Positions 30,561-40,600 are shown, counted from the first letter of the stretch. The stretch is 40,901 bases of DNA from Zygnema cylindricum (GCA_037447655.1 JBBHKE010002800.1:15007-55907); one strand, 5' to 3'. Made by a program: numbers and translations. Notes: generated from the sequence alone by a model not told the origin.

Positions 30561-31174
30561 GCGACGTTATACATCAAATCAGTGAAATGACGAGGTAAAT
30601 TTTATTCTCGTAGTTGGTCGAGAATTTTTGTCGGGTATAGCTCCAAAGGGAGTCTATACCGAGTGTATGATCCGATGCATCATGTAGTGGAAGAGAGTCG
30701 TAATGTCAATTTTCATGAGGATCTCAAAGTTGCAATTTCTTGATCCGCAAAATACTCTACTAATCATGATTTTCCTGAAGTGAATGAATCTCTTTCTTTT
30801 CCGCACCTCGATGATTCGGATTCCGAAAATGAGGCGGATCCGATCGTCAATATTAAGAGGGGGAAAGCTAATTCCGAAATTCATCCGGAATTAATCAATT
30901 TTTGACGAGATCGGAAGTGACAAATCTCGAATGTCTTCGGACATTTGTCGATCTAAAAGCTCTAAATCTCCGAGTGTTTCTTTCCACAAGGAAAATTCCG
31001 AATTTGAAAAATCTGAAAAAGAAAAGGAAATTGAAATTACATTGAGAAGAAGTCAACGTGAGACAAAGGGGATAAAACCGGATCGCTTGTCTTTTGATCG
31101 CAAAGGGGGAAATGTCAAAAATTCTCAATACTTTATTTCGGCCACTTCGGAGGAATCTTTCCTCTTGTAGCAAT

Positions 31175-31626
31175 TATTGATTGAGAACATGCCCGACGAT
31201 CCCCAATCATACGCCAAGGCACGAAGATTTACGGATTGGGAGGATAAGTGAAAACCAGCGTGGGAGAAAGAATTGAAATCAATAATCGATAACAAAACTT
31301 TTGAGGAGGTGAGTCTTGCGGAGGGAAAGAAGGCAATTGATGATAAATGGATTTTTAAAACAAAAACTGGTGCTACGGGAAGAGATAGTCAAACATAAGG
31401 CAAGATTGGTGTGTAATGGTTTCCAACAAGAAGAGGGGGTTGATTATTCAGAAACATATGCACCGGTTGTGAAATTCGTTTTTTTGAGAATGTTAATTGC
31501 GATTGCGGCTGTGGGAAATAAACATATACATTAGATGGATGTGGAGACGGCCTTTTTAAATGGAGAGTTAGAGGAAGAGGTGTACATGAAGGTGCTCGAT
31601 GGTGTGCCTTCAAAGGGAGGAAAAGT
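31175..31626 (+). pseudogene. Element B RT, first part
   Basis: DDPQSYAKA and WEKELKSIIDNKTFEEV are the lead-in to copia RT. ARLVCNGFQQEEGVDYSETYAPVVKF matches the core start, and MDVETAFLNGELEEEVYM the first Asp region. A stop before MDV and at least two shifts are present. The frame is cut by element A after 31626. Confidence 0.75.
31622..31626. other. Target duplication of element A (left copy)
   Basis: AAAGT, repeated at 38073-38077. Confidence 0.9.
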
Positions 31627-32379
31627 TGAAACTCTGAGACCTCCATAAGTCCTCAGAGTGGACAGCTTCCAAGAAGCCTCTAGGATAATCCTGACCCCTT
31701 TGTGTTTAAGCAAAAATAACTGCCACCCTGGCAGACAAAAACTCTGACCAACTTCACCCCTGTGAAGACAAGACTCCCCTGAGTCGATAGCAAAAAGAAT
31801 CTCTGAATTTGCTCCCCTGAGCAGTAAGTTATGGAGGGTCAAAGTTGACCTTTTTTACAGAAGCTCTCTGGGAGAGAGGGTCCTATCTTCTAATTTTTCT
31901 AAGTCCTATCTCTCTCACAGACTCTATCTACTGATGTACGGAACCAATCAGAATGAGTTCCGTACGCAAAAGTACAGCTGCCGGTGTACTTTATGTACGG
32001 ACATTGTACGACATTGCCAAAATGTCGACACATGTCAAATCCGGATTCGGTGCCATAATCTCCGGAGTTTCCACAATCCAACGGAATTTTGCCACGCGTC
32101 ATCTGATGTGGCGATGGCCACAAACCGCCGAAATCTTCCTCCGCGATCTCGGCGCTAATCCCGGCCGTCCGATTAATTCGGCTTTAATCGTAGCCGTAAT
32201 AAATACATGCGCGGTATTTGTTTCATTTACGAAACAAATGCGCGGTACTGATTTATGTCCGTACTGTAAGTCGTACATTACATATTACTGGATCTATGTA
32301 TCCCGTAATTAATTCTAGTTAAATGGTTTATCGCTTGTATACATATATAAATAATTATCAAACTATATGCTAGGTAACT

Positions 32380-32465
32380 CTACCGCTAGATGAAACGGCT
32401 AAGGCTACCGTCTACATTGTGTCTGCCGGCTGGCAGGTACATGGATCAAATCCTGCCGCCGGCAC
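32380..32465 (+). ncRNA. tRNA-like module in element A 3' LTR
   Basis: Box A-like TAGATGAAACGGCTAAGG at 32387 and box B-like GGATCAAATCC at 32443-32453 within a GGCAGG...CCTGCC stem. Aligns with the module at 19801-19889. It is antisense to the element. Degenerate as a tRNA. Confidence 0.6.
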
Positions 32466-32544
32466 ATACATTTTAATTAAATATATAAACCCTAATATAA
32501 AATTCCCGTAAACCTCAGGATAGCCAAGGTAGCCATGGCTCTAG

Positions 32545-32598
32545 CTTCCTCTCCAATTTCTCAGTGACTGCGACAAGTTTGAGAGTTGGAGAGAGAAG
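32545..32598. other. Conserved hairpin in element A 3' LTR
   Basis: CTTCCTCTCCAA pairs with TTGGAGAGAGAAG (one bulge) around AGTGACTGCGACAAGT. The same structure occurs in the 5' LTR (37944-37997) and in the solo LTR at 19952-20009. Confidence 0.65.
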
Positions 32599-32673
32599 TT
32601 AGAGATAGACTGCCTCGACTTCTATATTTCTTTTCAGACCTAGAAAATACTAATAAAACCATTAGTTTCTACA

Positions 32674-32688
32674 CTCCCCTTATTTTCT
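32674..32688 (-). promoter_or_regulatory. Polypurine tract of element A
   Basis: The minus strand reads AGAAAATAAGGGGAG immediately before the 3' LTR start TGTAGAAAC; it is the primer for plus-strand DNA synthesis. Confidence 0.9.
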
Positions 32689-34201
32689 AGTCAATCTTTA
32701 ATTTCAGACCACACTTCTCCCTGCAAAAAATTAGCTTAGGGGAAGGCACAGGTTTGGTCATCATATCTGCTACCATCTCACTATCTGGTCTGTACTCTAA
32801 ACTGATTATTTTGTTTTCTACTTTCTCTCTAACAAAGCTGAGTCTGATGTCCATGTGTTTGGCTTTAAAATGGTGTTTAGGATTGGCAGAAATAGCGATT
32901 GCTGCCTGATTATCACAAAATATTTTCTGCACACCACTCTTAAGGTGACCAAGCTCACCAAGCAAAGACTTGACCCACATCAATTCTTTTACAGCAGAGC
33001 AAGAGGCCATATACTCAGCCTCCATGGTGGACTGAGCAATAACTTTTTGTTGTTTGCTACTCCAACAGCAAGCCCCATCACCCACATATAATACATATCC
33101 AGAAGTGCATCTCCTCATCGGAGCATCACCATAACTAGCATCACTCCAAGTAGTGATGTCAATATTCTCCCCACCCAAATACAACCATAGATCTCTAGTT
33201 CCTACCAAGTATCTAAGGACTCTCTTAGCTGCCTCCCAATCCTTCTTAGTGGGAGCATTTAGACTTCTACTCAGCACTCCTACAGCTGCAGCTAAATCCG
33301 GCCGGGTACAATTCATAAAATAGATTAGACTTCCCACTACTTGCCTGTAAGGAATAGTCTGCATGAACTTCTGTTCTTCAGGAGATAATTCCTCGTCTAA
33401 GACTATGACTCCTTCTTCCTCACTCCCCTCACTTCCCTTCTTCAATTCCATTGGAGTTGTGCAACTATTAGCTTTATCCATTTGAAATTTTTCAAGCATG
33501 TTTCCTATTGCTTCCTTTTGAGTCAATCTTATAATTTTTCTTTTTCGGTCTCTCTCTACTTGAATTCCCAAAATATATTTTGCTTCCCCCATATCCTTCA
33601 TTTCAAATCTCCCCTTAAGATCGGTTTTCAGTTTATTAATTTTTTCCATTGATTTACTTAAAACAAGCAAATCATCAACATAAATTGCAATAAATATAAA
33701 ACCTTCCTCATCTTCGAAAACATAGATTGAGTGATCTGAGCTGATCCTAATATATCCTAGACCGGTAAGAAACTCATCAAGCTTCTTATTCCACTGTCGG
33801 GGCGCCTGTTTCAAACCATAAAGAGATTTAATCAGCCGGCATACCTTACTCTCCTCTCCTTCTTCCACAAACCCTTCGGGTTGTCGCATGAAGATCTCCT
33901 CTTCTAATTCTCCATGCAAAAAGGCTGTTTTGATGTCCATCTGGTGCACTTCCATGTCTTCCGCCGCTGCTAAACTGAGAAGTATGCGGACGGAGGGAAA
34001 TCTGACCACCGGGGCAAAGGTTTCCTCGTAGTCAATTCCTTCCTTTTGTGTAAATCCCTTTGCCACTAATCTGGCCTTGTAGCGCTCGATTGTGTTATCT
34101 GGGTTCAGTTTCAGTTTGAAAACCCACTTACAACCGATTGGTTTTCGGTTAGGTGGACAGTCCACCAGCTCCCAAGTATCGGCTGCCATGATTGAAGCCA
34201 T
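32687..34201 (-). CDS. pol: Element A reverse transcriptase-RNase H
   Basis: An open segment of 504 residues encodes the RT and RNase H part of the Pol polyprotein, which copies element RNA into DNA in virus-like particles. TWELV near the start and KWVFKLK lead into RT. The first catalytic Asp lies in VHQMDIKTAF (residue 89) and YVDDLL (174-179) is the active-site box. SLYGLKQAPRQW lies between. RNase H spans about 350-475, with WSDASYGD, STMEAEYMA and DNQAAI supplying acidic residues. VADMMTKPVP is the usual copia C-terminus. The end overlaps the polypurine tract by two bases. No internal break was seen. It is separated from the integrase segment only by a stop two codons upstream, so the Met at 34201 is an arbitrary start. 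Confidence 0.95.
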   Translation of the reverse strand: MASIMAADTWELVDCPPNRKPIGCKWVFKLKLNPDNTIERYKARLVAKGFTQKEGIDYEETFAPVVRFPSVRILLSLAAAEDMEVHQMDIKTAFLHGELEEEIFMRQPEGFVEEGEESKVCRLIKSLYGLKQAPRQWNKKLDEFLTGLGYIRISSDHSIYVFEDEEGFIFIAIYVDDLLVLSKSMEKINKLKTDLKGRFEMKDMGEAKYILGIQVERDRKRKIIRLTQKEAIGNMLEKFQMDKANSCTTPMELKKGSEGSEEEGVIVLDEELSPEEQKFMQTIPYRQVVGSLIYFMNCTRPDLAAAVGVLSRSLNAPTKKDWEAAKRVLRYLVGTRDLWLYLGGENIDITTWSDASYGDAPMRRCTSGYVLYVGDGACCWSSKQQKVIAQSTMEAEYMASCSAVKELMWVKSLLGELGHLKSGVQKIFCDNQAAIAISANPKHHFKAKHMDIRLSFVREKVENKIISLEYRPDSEMVADMMTKPVPSPKLIFCREKCGLKLKID

Positions 34202-34204
34202 CTC

Positions 34205-35657
34205 CTAATTGATGGCTGTCTTCCACCGGTTTCTTTCTGGACAAGTCATCGCCTCTCGATAAGTTTGAGGTTCATCTTGATGAGATAGTTTAGTTACCTT
34301 GTTATTAACCTGTTTTTCTTGCAGTCTTTTGCTACTTCTCCTCCCTCCCTCAAAATCTGAGGCCGGAATAGATGGTTCGCGTGGATTCTTTCGAACAAAC
34401 TCGGCTTCTCCCCTATCCCTTGATTCCGAATCAATTTCCACCACGTCTTCCGCTTCGAGTAGAGTTGTCACTGGAGTTTCCACAGCCGAGTCCTTTTCGG
34501 TCTGATTTGTTCCTGCAAGAATGTCATCGTCTCTAAAACCTGGATAGTTAGGAAGCTCAAAGTCATCAGAATTTTCTGACTCAAATCTGATTTTTACTGA
34601 CTTTGTATATTTGAAGGGATCCACAGACTTTCCTTCATCCATAACTACTAGATGCTTTACTAAGATTATATCTTCTCCTTTTAGATCATAAACTCTATAT
34701 CCTTTAACATCCTCATCATATCCTAATAAGTATCCCGGTTTTCCTTTAGGATCTAGCTTCCAATTGGACCGATCAGTATCTAGACTGAATACTTGACTGC
34801 CGAAAACCTTTAAATGAGATAAGTCTGGTTTCCGGCCTGTCCATCTCTCATAAGGTGTTTGATCTTTTATAGCTGAAGTAAGAACTCTATTTTTGAGGTA
34901 ATTAGCACAGTTCATTGCTTCTGCCCAAAACCTTTTTCCTATCTTCTTATCCGACAACATACTTCTAGCACTATCACTTAGTGTTCTATTTAACCTTTCA
35001 GCTACCCCATTCTGTTCAGGATTTTCTGGCACTGTCTTTTGGTGTTGAACCCCATCTTCCCTCAAAAAATCCTCAAACTGGTTAGAAGTATACTCTCCAC
35101 CATTGTCACTCCTTACTCTCTTGATTGGAGTTTCATGGAGTTTTTCGCTCCATGCTTTATATTGTCTAAAACAGTCCTCAGCTTCTGACTTGTTTTTCAA
35201 AAAATATACTCGGGAATACCGAGACCAATCATCAGTTATAGTCATCATAAATCTCTTCCCCCCCGGTGAGGGCACTCTAGCCGGTCCCCAAATATCTGTG
35301 TGTACTAGATCTAGAAGTTTTTCTCCCTTGTAGGTGGCTGTTTTTGGAAAGGGTAATCTGTGTGCTTTACCTTGAGCACACCCACTACAATCACTTATAT
35401 CATCACTCTCACTGAACTGAATCCCTTCCACCACTCCCATCTTTTTCATCTCTCTTAACTTATCTAGATTCACATGCCCAAGCCTCTTATGCCACATCAT
35501 AATATCATGAACACCAGCATAATAAAGTTTCTTCGTTTCATTACTTAAGATCAGCCTAAACATCCCATGGCTACCTTTCTCAGCAATGAAATAGACATCC
35601 TCCTCAAAACTAGCAGTAAAGACTCCTTCCCTAGTGCTAGTGAAAAAACCCTTATCA
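34205..35657 (-). pseudogene. pol: Element A integrase segment, ended by a nonsense codon
   Basis: Open from about 35657; the first Met is at 35563. Counting from that Met, the HHCC zinc domain is H25, H30, C59 and C62. The catalytic triad is D90 (VHTDIWGP), D153 (RSDNGGEY) and E189 (GVAERLNRT), with the expected 35-residue spacing between the last two. KVFGSQVF and an acidic C-terminal linker follow. This enzyme inserts the DNA copy. The segment ends in TAG at 34205-34207, two codons before the RT frame and in the same frame. It looks like a single-base nonsense change in what was one polyprotein. The HHCC and DDE residues are intact. Confidence 0.9.
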
Positions 35658-35658
35658 T

Positions 35659-37044
35659 CTAATACTGTGTAGAGATAAGGTTTTTGTTCAGCTCCGGAAT
35701 AAACAATACATCGGAGAATGTTAATATGGATGTCTTTCCTTCAACTAACACTTTCAGATCTACCGATCCTACAAGAGTAGTGGTGACTATCCTCCCATCC
35801 CCGTACTCTATCTCTACGGTGGGAATCTTTCTTATCTTAGTGAACAGGTGTCTATCCTTACACATGTGCATTGAGGCACCTGAATCTATAATCCAGCCTG
35901 CTTCACCTTTCAATCCACCGTAAGCACATTTCTGCCTTCGTGGAATTTCAACCTCAGTTTTCGCCTCCAACTCCTCATCCAAAAGGAGCTCATCGTCCTC
36001 GTCCTCGGATTCCGCCTCAAGTACCTGTGTGACAAGGGCCTTTTTCTTTCCTCTCGGGGTACCACCGGTCTGCCCCTCCTTTAACCGAAGCTCGGTTAGC
36101 TTGGTGCACTCTGCCATATAGTGCCCAGGTTTCTTACAAAAATGACATAAACCTTTGGGAGCCCTTGGTTCGAACTCGCCAACCTGTTTTTCCCGCTCCC
36201 TACCCCCATAGTTTCTGACTGGTTTCCGGGAATCCTTGTTCCTCCAATCGGTCGCTGTTGCCAAGGCTTGGCCACTCTTTCCTCCCCTTCGGATCTCAAT
36301 CGTATTCTCTCGAACGAGAATCATCCCTACCACTAAGTTCCATATCCACCTTGAGTCCGGCAAGTCCTGCACACGGTTGACTATGTTCTCGAACTCATCA
36401 GGTAACTTCATTAGTAAACAGTTAACTTTTTCTTTTTCACTAAAAACTTTACCCGCACTCTCTAGCTCCATGAAGAGTGTAGCAAGCTCATTGCAAAAAT
36501 CCAACATATTTCCCCCTTTGTATACATACTCCTTAACTTTCTGATCAGCCAACTGTTGTTGCTGAATCGTACCACTTCGGTACATCTCTATGAGAGCCAT
36601 CCAAAGATCGGATGCCCTCTCTACCTGCAAATGAGGACATGCAAGTCCTTGAGTGAGATGGCGTAGGATGAAGTGCTTTGCCGCCATATTGTTGAAGTCC
36701 CAGGTTTCAGTATCATTCTCCTCGTTCCTCGGAATAGGTGACATGAATGCTAAACCAGTTGCTATTGGTGTGGTCGCCTCCTTCTCCTTTCCTTTGTCCA
36801 CCACCTCTCCTTCCTTTGTTTCCTCCGTTGAAGGTGAATCCTCTTTCCTGGTGAATCTGCTTCCTTTAAACCCTGGAGGAATTCCAAGACTTGATGGACG
36901 CCCCAATCGTCCACTCACTATCCCCCAAAACCTTTTTTCGCATAGAGCTCCTATCATCATACTTTCCCAGTATATGAAGCCAGTTCCATTAAATATTGGT
37001 ACCCTAGAGGGTGGGCCCATAACCTGAAACTGTGAGACCTCCAT
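35659..37044 (-). CDS. gag: Element A Gag-protease segment
   Basis: 461 residues. The ATG lies 20 bases inside the 5' LTR and the frame reads through the primer site (residues 7-11, QVMGP). FNGTGFIYW (18-26) is the copia Gag start, and UBN2-type helices follow (about 115-240, e.g. DLWMALIEMYR). A CX2CX4HX4C knuckle is at 300-313 (CHFCKKPGHYMAEC), then an acidic linker. Protease motif WIIDSGASMHMC (384-395) has the catalytic DSG at 387-389. The frame ends at TAG 35659 just after NKNLIST. The next domain continues in another frame, so a small indel there separates Gag-Pr from integrase. A second Met sits inside the primer site and is an alternative start. Confidence 0.9.
   Translation of the reverse strand: MEVSQFQVMGPPSRVPIFNGTGFIYWESMMIGALCEKRFWGIVSGRLGRPSSLGIPPGFKGSRFTRKEDSPSTEETKEGEVVDKGKEKEATTPIATGLAFMSPIPRNEENDTETWDFNNMAAKHFILRHLTQGLACPHLQVERASDLWMALIEMYRSGTIQQQQLADQKVKEYVYKGGNMLDFCNELATLFMELESAGKVFSEKEKVNCLLMKLPDEFENIVNRVQDLPDSRWIWNLVVGMILVRENTIEIRRGGKSGQALATATDWRNKDSRKPVRNYGGREREKQVGEFEPRAPKGLCHFCKKPGHYMAECTKLTELRLKEGQTGGTPRGKKKALVTQVLEAESEDEDDELLLDEELEAKTEVEIPRRQKCAYGGLKGEAGWIIDSGASMHMCKDRHLFTKIRKIPTVEIEYGDGRIVTTTLVGSVDLKVLVEGKTSILTFSDVLFIPELNKNLISTQY
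37013..37024 (-). promoter_or_regulatory. Element A primer-binding site (anticodon type)
   Basis: The minus strand reads GGTTATGGGCCC, abutting the LTR end ...CAGTTTCA. It complements GGGCCCATAACC in the anticodon arm of initiator tRNA-Met, so priming probably uses a cleaved half-tRNA as in Drosophila copia. Confidence 0.9.
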
Positions 37045-38072
37045 AAGTCCTCAGAGTGGACAGCTTCCAAGAAGCCTCTAGGATAATCTTGACCCCTTTG
37101 TGTTTAAGCAAAAATAACTGCCACCCTGGCAGACAAAAACTCTGACCAACTTCACCCCTGTGAAGACAAGACTCCCCTGAGTCGATAGCAAAAAGAATCT
37201 AAGAATTTGCTCCCCTGAGCAGTAAGTTATGGAGGGTCAAAGTTGACCTTTTTTACAGAAGCTCTCTGGGAGAGAGGGTCCTATCTTCTAATTTTTCTAA
37301 GTCCTATCTCTCTCACAGACTCTATCTACTGATGTACGGAACCAATCAGAATTGAGTTCCGTACGCAAAAGTACAGCTGCCGGTGTACTTTATGTACGGA
37401 CATTGTACGACATGGCCAAAATGTCGACACATGTCAAATCCGGATTCGGTGCCATAATCTCCGGAGTTTCCACAATCCAACGGAATTTTGCCACGCGTCA
37501 TCCGATGTGGCGATGGCCACAAACCGCCGAAATCTTCCTCCGCGATCTCGGCGCTAATCCCGGCCGTCCGATTAATTCGGCTTTAATCGTAGCCGTAATA
37601 AATACATGCGCGGTATTTGTTTCATTTACGAAACAAATGCGCGGTACTGATTTATGTCCGTACCGTAAGTCGTACATTACATATTACTGGATCTATGTAT
37701 CCCGTAATTAATTCTAGTTAAATGGTTTATCGCTTGTATACATATATAAATAATTATCAAACTATATGCTAGGTAACTCTACCGCTAGATGAAACGGCTA
37801 AGGCTACCGTCTACATTGTGTCTGCCGGCCGGCAGGTACATGGATCAAATCCTGCCGCCGGCACATACATTTTAATTAAATATATAAACCCTAATATAAA
37901 ATTCCCGTAAACCTCAGGATAGCCAAGGTAGCCATGGCTCTAGCTTCCTCTCCAATTTCTCAGTGACTGCGACAAGTTTGAGAGTTGGAGAGAGAAGTTA
38001 GAGATAGACTGCCTCGACTTCTATATTTCTTTTCAGACCTAGAAAATACTAATAAAACCATTAGTTTCTACA
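37025..38072 (-). repeat. Element A 5' LTR (1,048 bp)
   Basis: Almost identical to the 3' LTR. It also carries the tRNA-like module (37779-37864) and hairpin (37944-37997), and the Gag start codon at 37044. Confidence 0.93.
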
Positions 38073-38077
38073 AAAGT
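38073..38077. other. Target duplication of element A (right copy)
   Basis: AAAGT, matching 31622-31626. Confidence 0.9.
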
Positions 38078-38692
38078 ATGGCGTCTACGAAAATCCTTGT
38101 ACAGATTGAAACATGCACCCAAAACGTGGTACCTTCGTCTTCATAAGGTATTTACTAACTTTGGCTTTGTTCGTATAGTCTTAGATTTCGGAGTGTACGT
38201 TAAAGGAGAGGGCGAGGACTAAATTATTTTCTCTGTACGTCGATGATTTTCTAATGATTAGTGATAAGTTGTCTGTCATTAATGAGTTAAAAGAGTATCT
38301 TAGATTGCATTTCAAACTGTCACATTTGGGGAAGTATGTTACATTTTGTGGATTGAGGTTCTACAGTCTAGCGAGAGTGTAATTAAGTTGAGTCAAGCTC
38401 AGTACTATAGAGAAGTCTTGACTAGATTTGGAATGATTGGCGCGAAACCTGTCTCGACGCCATTAGATCCAAAGGTACAGTATAGAAATTACGAAAAGGA
38501 AGAAAATATATTTGTTCCATACCGTGAGGCAGTTGGTAATTAGATGTACTTAAGTGTAGGCACGCGTCCGGATGTTGCGGCGGCAGTGTCATTTGTAAGT
38601 CAAAATTTCAACGCTCAAAAAAAAAATCATTGGGAGGTGGTGAAATGAATATTTCGCTATTTGGTTGGTATGATCAAGTACGGTTTGGTGTA
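38074..38692 (+). pseudogene. Element B RT, second part
   Basis: Resumes where element A interrupted it. KVWRLRKSLYRLKHAPKTWY matches the SLYGLKQAPRQW region. SLYVDDFLMIS (38230-38262) keeps the catalytic box. SQAQYYREVLTRFGM and KPVSTPLDP follow, then GTRPDVAAAVSFVSQ and IFRYLVGMIKYGLVY. Several stops and shifts (for example near 38220, 38340 and 38541) break it. It is cut by element X at 38693. Confidence 0.8.
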
Positions 38693-38695
38693 TAA

Positions 38696-40247
38696 GGGTG
38701 AACCTCCATCAGGTATTTCCAATAATCGTACATACACGTTTACTAGCAGTAATATTTGTATCACGTCTCTATCAAGTTGTGCCAGCGAGGCACCAATTGT
38801 TGACGTGCTGGATTGCGATTCAAACCACGTAGGATCTTGTTCGCCCGGCCGAGAATATTAAAATATTCGAAAAGCACAAAATCTAAACGGCGTATGTACA
38901 AACCAACGCAGATTTAAATATCTAGCAAAGGTACGCGAATGTACAATTTGTACGTTCTTGTCATTTCGTTGACCGACCGTTTCGAAATCATTTTCAAAAT
39001 TAAAATTTGTACTGTATCGTTTGCCATTATGTTTTGTACGCAAAGTCCTTTCCACGAAAGAAAAGAGTCGTCAAAGAGAAATCCTGCGTCAAAGATTTTT
39101 TCTTCGCTTTCAAATCCGCCCTGTACGAAGCACCTGGCCTTTGGCAATTGTGAGGTCCTTATCGCTCGTCTGCCGTGGATGATACCTTTTTCCTTCGAAG
39201 TGTAACAATAGACGCGTCATGTATCTGGCGAGTCTCCTCCCGAGGACAGTTGAGGAGACTCGCCAAAAACTGGATAGAATGGACGTTTGCGTCGAAAATT
39301 CAAAGTCGGACAGTGGAAGTTTTCGCCAAAAAGTTTGGAGAATCTTAACGAATCTCCAGTAAACATGTTTTAGGGTGAACCTCCATCGGGCAAAAAGTGA
39401 GGTTGATTACTGGAAAAAGTGCATTCCCGTACAGGCTCAGTTCATTTCGTACACCCCCTACTGTTTTTTTTATATATAAATCATGATTACTGGAGATTCG
39501 TCTAGATTCTCCAAACATTTGGGCGACAACGTGGACCGTCCGATTATGTGTTTTCGAAGCAAACGCTCTTTCTGTCCAGTGTCTGGCGACTCTCCTTAAC
39601 TATCCTCAGGATGAGACTAGCTAGGAATAGGACGTGTAAAATTTTAACGAGTGGAATGGTCACGTGTGATCTAGAAAAAAAACCCTACATGTGGCATACG
39701 CCACGCGCCTTCGAACATATGCCAGACGCCTTTGGACATGCAAGAATCAAATCCTAAAGAAAACCACGAGAAAATCTATGTCGAAGAATATGTGGTGACG
39801 CCTCCTCCACCATGCGTTGACATCTTGAATTTGCGGCGCCACGACGAAACACAACCATAAAACAGCGATAAAAAGGACAAAACACGAACGTACAAATTGT
39901 ACATTCGCGTAATTTAATTTTGCAGTTGGCTGTACGGAGACAAATTCAGATATTGTGCTTTTGGAATATTTGACATGCTCGTTGTCAGAACATGAACCTA
40001 CGTGCATCCAATATCAAGAAAGCACATACGCGATAGATTCCTTGCTGACACGATCTAGTGGAGAAGTGAACGAAATATAACAGGCAGTAAACGTATCCGT
40101 ACAATTAAAGTCAGCGCCTAATGGAGGTTCACCCTTATTACCAAAAAAAAAAAACACTACAGCCATGAACGAAAATGAGCTGGACCAGTACGGATATACA
40201 CTTTTCCTAGTAATAAACCTCATTTTTCGCCTGAGGGAGGTTCCACC
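38696..40247 (+). mobile_element. Harbinger-like element X, containing Y
   Basis: The left end GGGTGAACCTCCATCAGG has TAA before it (38693-38695). The right end ...CCTGAGGGAGGTTCCACC has TAA after it (40248-40250). Without Y and one TTA it is about 787 bp. No transposase is encoded. TWA target sites and GGG ends fit PIF/Harbinger. It lies between the RT and RNase H parts of element B, whose homology resumes on both sides. Confidence 0.8.
39373..40134 (-). mobile_element. Element Y: inverted copy of X inserted into X
   Basis: A 762-bp unit flanked by TTA on both sides (39370-39372, 40135-40137). Its left end (39373-39480) is the inverted copy of the right end of X (40138-40247). Its right end (about 39880-40134) is the inverted copy of the left end of X (38696-38975). 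The middle (39490-39612) mirrors X at 39218-39362. So Y is the same element in opposite orientation. Confidence 0.8.
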
Positions 40248-40253
40248 TAAGTC

Positions 40254-40600
40254 TAAACGAGACCCTTTGTAGTTTATCGGTTAATGCGACGCAGATTGGG
40301 GAGGAGATTTCGATAGTGGAAAGTCCACGTCAGAGTACGCATTTATTTTTGGCTGCGCGGCGGTTTCTTGGAGTTTGGGCTTACAACCAACGGTCGCCTT
40401 AAGTTTCACGAATGCCGAACATATGTCGGCGTGTCATTCGTCAAAAGCATCTGTGTCGATGAAGGAGATGCTCGGTGAGTTGGGGATTTTCGATTGGTTG
40501 TCTGCATATTTTTACTGACGGCATGAGCTCGATGGCGCTTGTGAAAAATCCTGTCTTCCACAAGCGAACAAAACATATGTCGTGCATGTGTCAAATAACA
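40254..40600 (+). pseudogene. Element B RNase H relic
   Basis: CDADWGGDFDSGKSTSEYAF at 40285-40345 is the copia RNase H start (usually GYSDADWAGD), preceded by TAA where Tyr is expected. CAAVSWSLGLQPTVALSFTNAE corresponds to the KQ-S-STxEAE region with the Ser-Thr changed. KEMLGELG follows. After a stop near 40516, ALVKNPVFHKRTKHM (about 40535-40580) is the (I/L)xxNPxxHxRTKHI block. Homology ends near 40600. The 3' LTR is not recognisable. Confidence 0.75.

Larger units (their letters stand above)
31627..32673 (-). repeat. Element A 3' LTR (1,047 bp)
   Basis: Plus strand TGAAACTCTGAGACC...TTTCTACA. It contains a tRNA-like module (32380-32465) and the conserved hairpin (32545-32598). A TATATATGTATAC stretch near 32345 on the minus strand is a possible promoter. 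Confidence 0.93.
31627..38072 (-). mobile_element. Element A: near-complete Ty1-copia retrotransposon
   Basis: A 6,446-bp unit on the minus strand with LTRs at 37025-38072 (5') and 31627-32673 (3'). It has an anticodon-type primer site, gag-protease-integrase-RT-RNase H in copia order, a polypurine tract, and AAAGT on both flanks. By eye the LTRs differ at about ten positions in ~1,047, so insertion was recent. The coding region would be one long frame except for a frameshift near 35660 and a nonsense codon at 34205-34207. It sits inside the RT gene of element B. Confidence 0.95.
27363..40600 (+). mobile_element. Copia element B, split by A and by X/Y
   Basis: Order on the plus strand: LTR, plant-type primer site, gag, protease, integrase relic and RT (to 31621), element A, RT continued (38078-38692), element X with nested Y, then RNase H (40254-40600). 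Removing A with one AAAGT, and X/Y with one TAA, rejoins the RT and RNase H homology in order. All coding parts carry stops or shifts. The 3' LTR is not in the window or is not recognisable. Confidence 0.8.

Noticed and set aside
31635-31635. TGAGACC as the LTR A boundary
   Set aside because: It gives no matching flanks. Starting at TGAAACTC (31627 and 37025) gives a perfect AAAGT duplication and puts the primer site directly next to the LTR.
31953-32312. 119-codon frame repeated at 37352-37711
   Set aside because: It lies in both LTRs of element A on the antisense strand; it recurs only because the LTRs are duplicated.
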